Source: Variovorax sp. J22P240
Lineage (GTDB): Bacteria > Pseudomonadota > Gammaproteobacteria > Burkholderiales > Burkholderiaceae_C
Length of the DNA stretch: 64,000 nucleotides
NCBI RefSeq assembly: GCF_030316855.1
Contig: NZ_JASZYR010000017.1
Span: forward strand, 1-64,000
Direction of reading: 5' to 3'
The notes under the pieces were generated by a model, which saw only the letters and a list, made by a program, of their open reading frames with translations, had not been told where the DNA came from and searched no databases. Below, piece by piece: positions 63,273 through 64,000 of the stretch; position 1 is the stretch's first letter, and the number at the start of each line of letters is the position of its first letter. A program made the position numbers and the translations under genes.

Positions 63273-63918
63273 GAAAGCTCAGGACAAGCGGCCCTACCGC
63301 TCAGAAACTCGCTCGGAAGCGGCGGAGCGCACCCGAGCCAGGATCCTGGACGCGGGGAAGTTTCTGTTCTCTCGCAAGGGGATCGACGCGACCACCATTA
63401 CCCAGATCGCCGAGCGAGCGCGCGTGTCGGAGCCGACCGTGTATGCGGTGGTGAAATCCAAAGCCGGGCTGTTGCACGCTCTGATGCATGATGCGATCTT
63501 TGGCCCGCGGTTCAAGGAAGCCCACCAGAAGCTCGAAGGGCTGAGCGACCCAGTCCAGCGCATCGCGATGAGCGCCCATGTGGCGCGAGCGATCTACGAG
63601 GGCGAAAGCGCGGAGCTCGGCCTGCTGATGAAATCGGCGGCGTTCTCGCCAGAGCTTCGCAAGACGAACCAGTCCTTCGAAGCCTTGCGGCGGGAGATGC
63701 AGCGCGAGCGGATCGACGCACTGTTCGCGGCGAAGCGCGCGCGGAAAGGCCTGACGAAAGAGGCGGCAGCGACTGTGCTGTGGATGCTGACCAGTCGCGA
63801 GGTTTATCACAAGCTCGTGCACGAGTCGGGTTGGGCACCCGACGTGTTTCAAGCTTGGCTCGAGCAAGCGCTGCTGGAGGCTTTGACGGACGGGCTCGGT
63901 TCTGATTGCGACGCCTAA
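63271..63918 (+). CDS. TetR/AcrR-family regulator
   Basis: The 215-residue protein has an N-terminal TetR helix-turn-helix (ARILDAGKFLFSRKGIDATT, then ITQIAERARVSEPTVYAVVK, about 24-70) and a helical ligand-binding C-terminal domain (LMKSAAFSPELRKTNQSFEA, VLWMLTSREVYHKLVHESGW). It is divergent from the DUF4287/DoxX operon with the operator candidate between them, so it should repress that operon. The inducer is unknown. Confidence 0.9.
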   Translation: MKAQDKRPYRSETRSEAAERTRARILDAGKFLFSRKGIDATTITQIAERARVSEPTVYAVVKSKAGLLHALMHDAIFGPRFKEAHQKLEGLSDPVQRIAMSAHVARAIYEGESAELGLLMKSAAFSPELRKTNQSFEALRREMQRERIDALFAAKRARKGLTKEAAATVLWMLTSREVYHKLVHESGWAPDVFQAWLEQALLEALTDGLGSDCDA

Positions 63919-64000
63919 CCCTGCATCGCCCCGTCCCTTGCCCTCGGCGGGACTGCGCCATCGCAGTATCGGATGGCCGCTCGGCGGCCGGAGCCCAACG

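Overview
The window reads as chromosomal DNA of a high-GC betaproteobacterium of the order Burkholderiales, most like the Comamonadaceae (Variovorax/Ramlibacter type). This is inferred from gene content: two Bug-type tripartite tricarboxylate transporter (TTT) binding proteins, many orphan periplasmic binding proteins, a DUF6351 lipoprotein, MipA/OmpV, an acs-DUF485-actP-DUF294-exonuclease operon, and ATGA stop/start overlaps in most operons. No rRNA, tRNA, CRISPR array, prophage or intact insertion sequence was seen.

Layout. 1-5.6 kb: the start of a TAXI-type TRAP binding protein, small hypothetical genes, a two-pore-domain-like ion channel, a SnoaL-like protein, a frameshifted IS66 TnpA remnant and an orphan PF04392 binding protein. 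5.9-13 kb: a same-strand run with a broken and an intact copy of a secreted alpha/beta hydrolase, a Tat-exported NMT1-like binding protein, a SCO1-like protein, a sensor kinase and two unknown proteins. 13-18.3 kb: hemerythrin, DNA ligase D, an orphan receiver protein and an RlmN-like radical SAM enzyme. 18.4-24.6 kb: a complete ABC importer (permease, ATPase, binding protein) coupled to a GMC oxidoreductase, divergent from a GntR/UTRA regulator and an enolase-superfamily enzyme, with a palindromic operator candidate between them. 24.7-27.2 kb: an unknown protein, a second hemerythrin, UspA and an unlisted 39-residue membrane peptide; the hemerythrin and uspA each carry an FNR/ANR-like site about 62-64 bp before the start codon. 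27.3-36.7 kb: the acetate operon acs-DUF485-actP-DUF294-exonuclease and, upstream of it, an OmpR-type regulator with a hybrid PAS kinase. 36.9-53.9 kb: housekeeping and accessory genes, including NAD(P)HX dehydratase, a phosphoglycerate-mutase-like phosphatase, orphan binding proteins, an ankyrin protein preceded by two hexanucleotide microsatellites, a PA2169-type stress protein, an L,D-transpeptidase/M23 pair, VOC, GST and CheB-like genes, DUF4256, DUF3616, the DUF6351 lipoprotein and MipA. 54-62 kb: an aldarate catabolic operon (two unrelated galactarate dehydratases, KdgD and two Bug proteins), divergent from a LacI regulator across three matching operator-like sites, with a GntR/FCD regulator converging on it. 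62-64 kb: GNAT, DoxX-like, DUF4287 and TetR genes.

How the genes work together. The aldarate operon should convert galactarate or L-talarate to 5-keto-4-deoxyglucarate and then to 2-oxoglutarate semialdehyde. The dehydrogenase that would feed 2-oxoglutarate into central metabolism is not in the window. The acs/actP operon should take up and activate acetate. The ABC importer/GMC/enolase cluster looks like a substrate-inducible catabolic module of unknown substrate and is the best candidate for an undescribed pathway. Binding-protein genes far outnumber transport machinery: eight are present, and only one has its permease and ATPase beside it.
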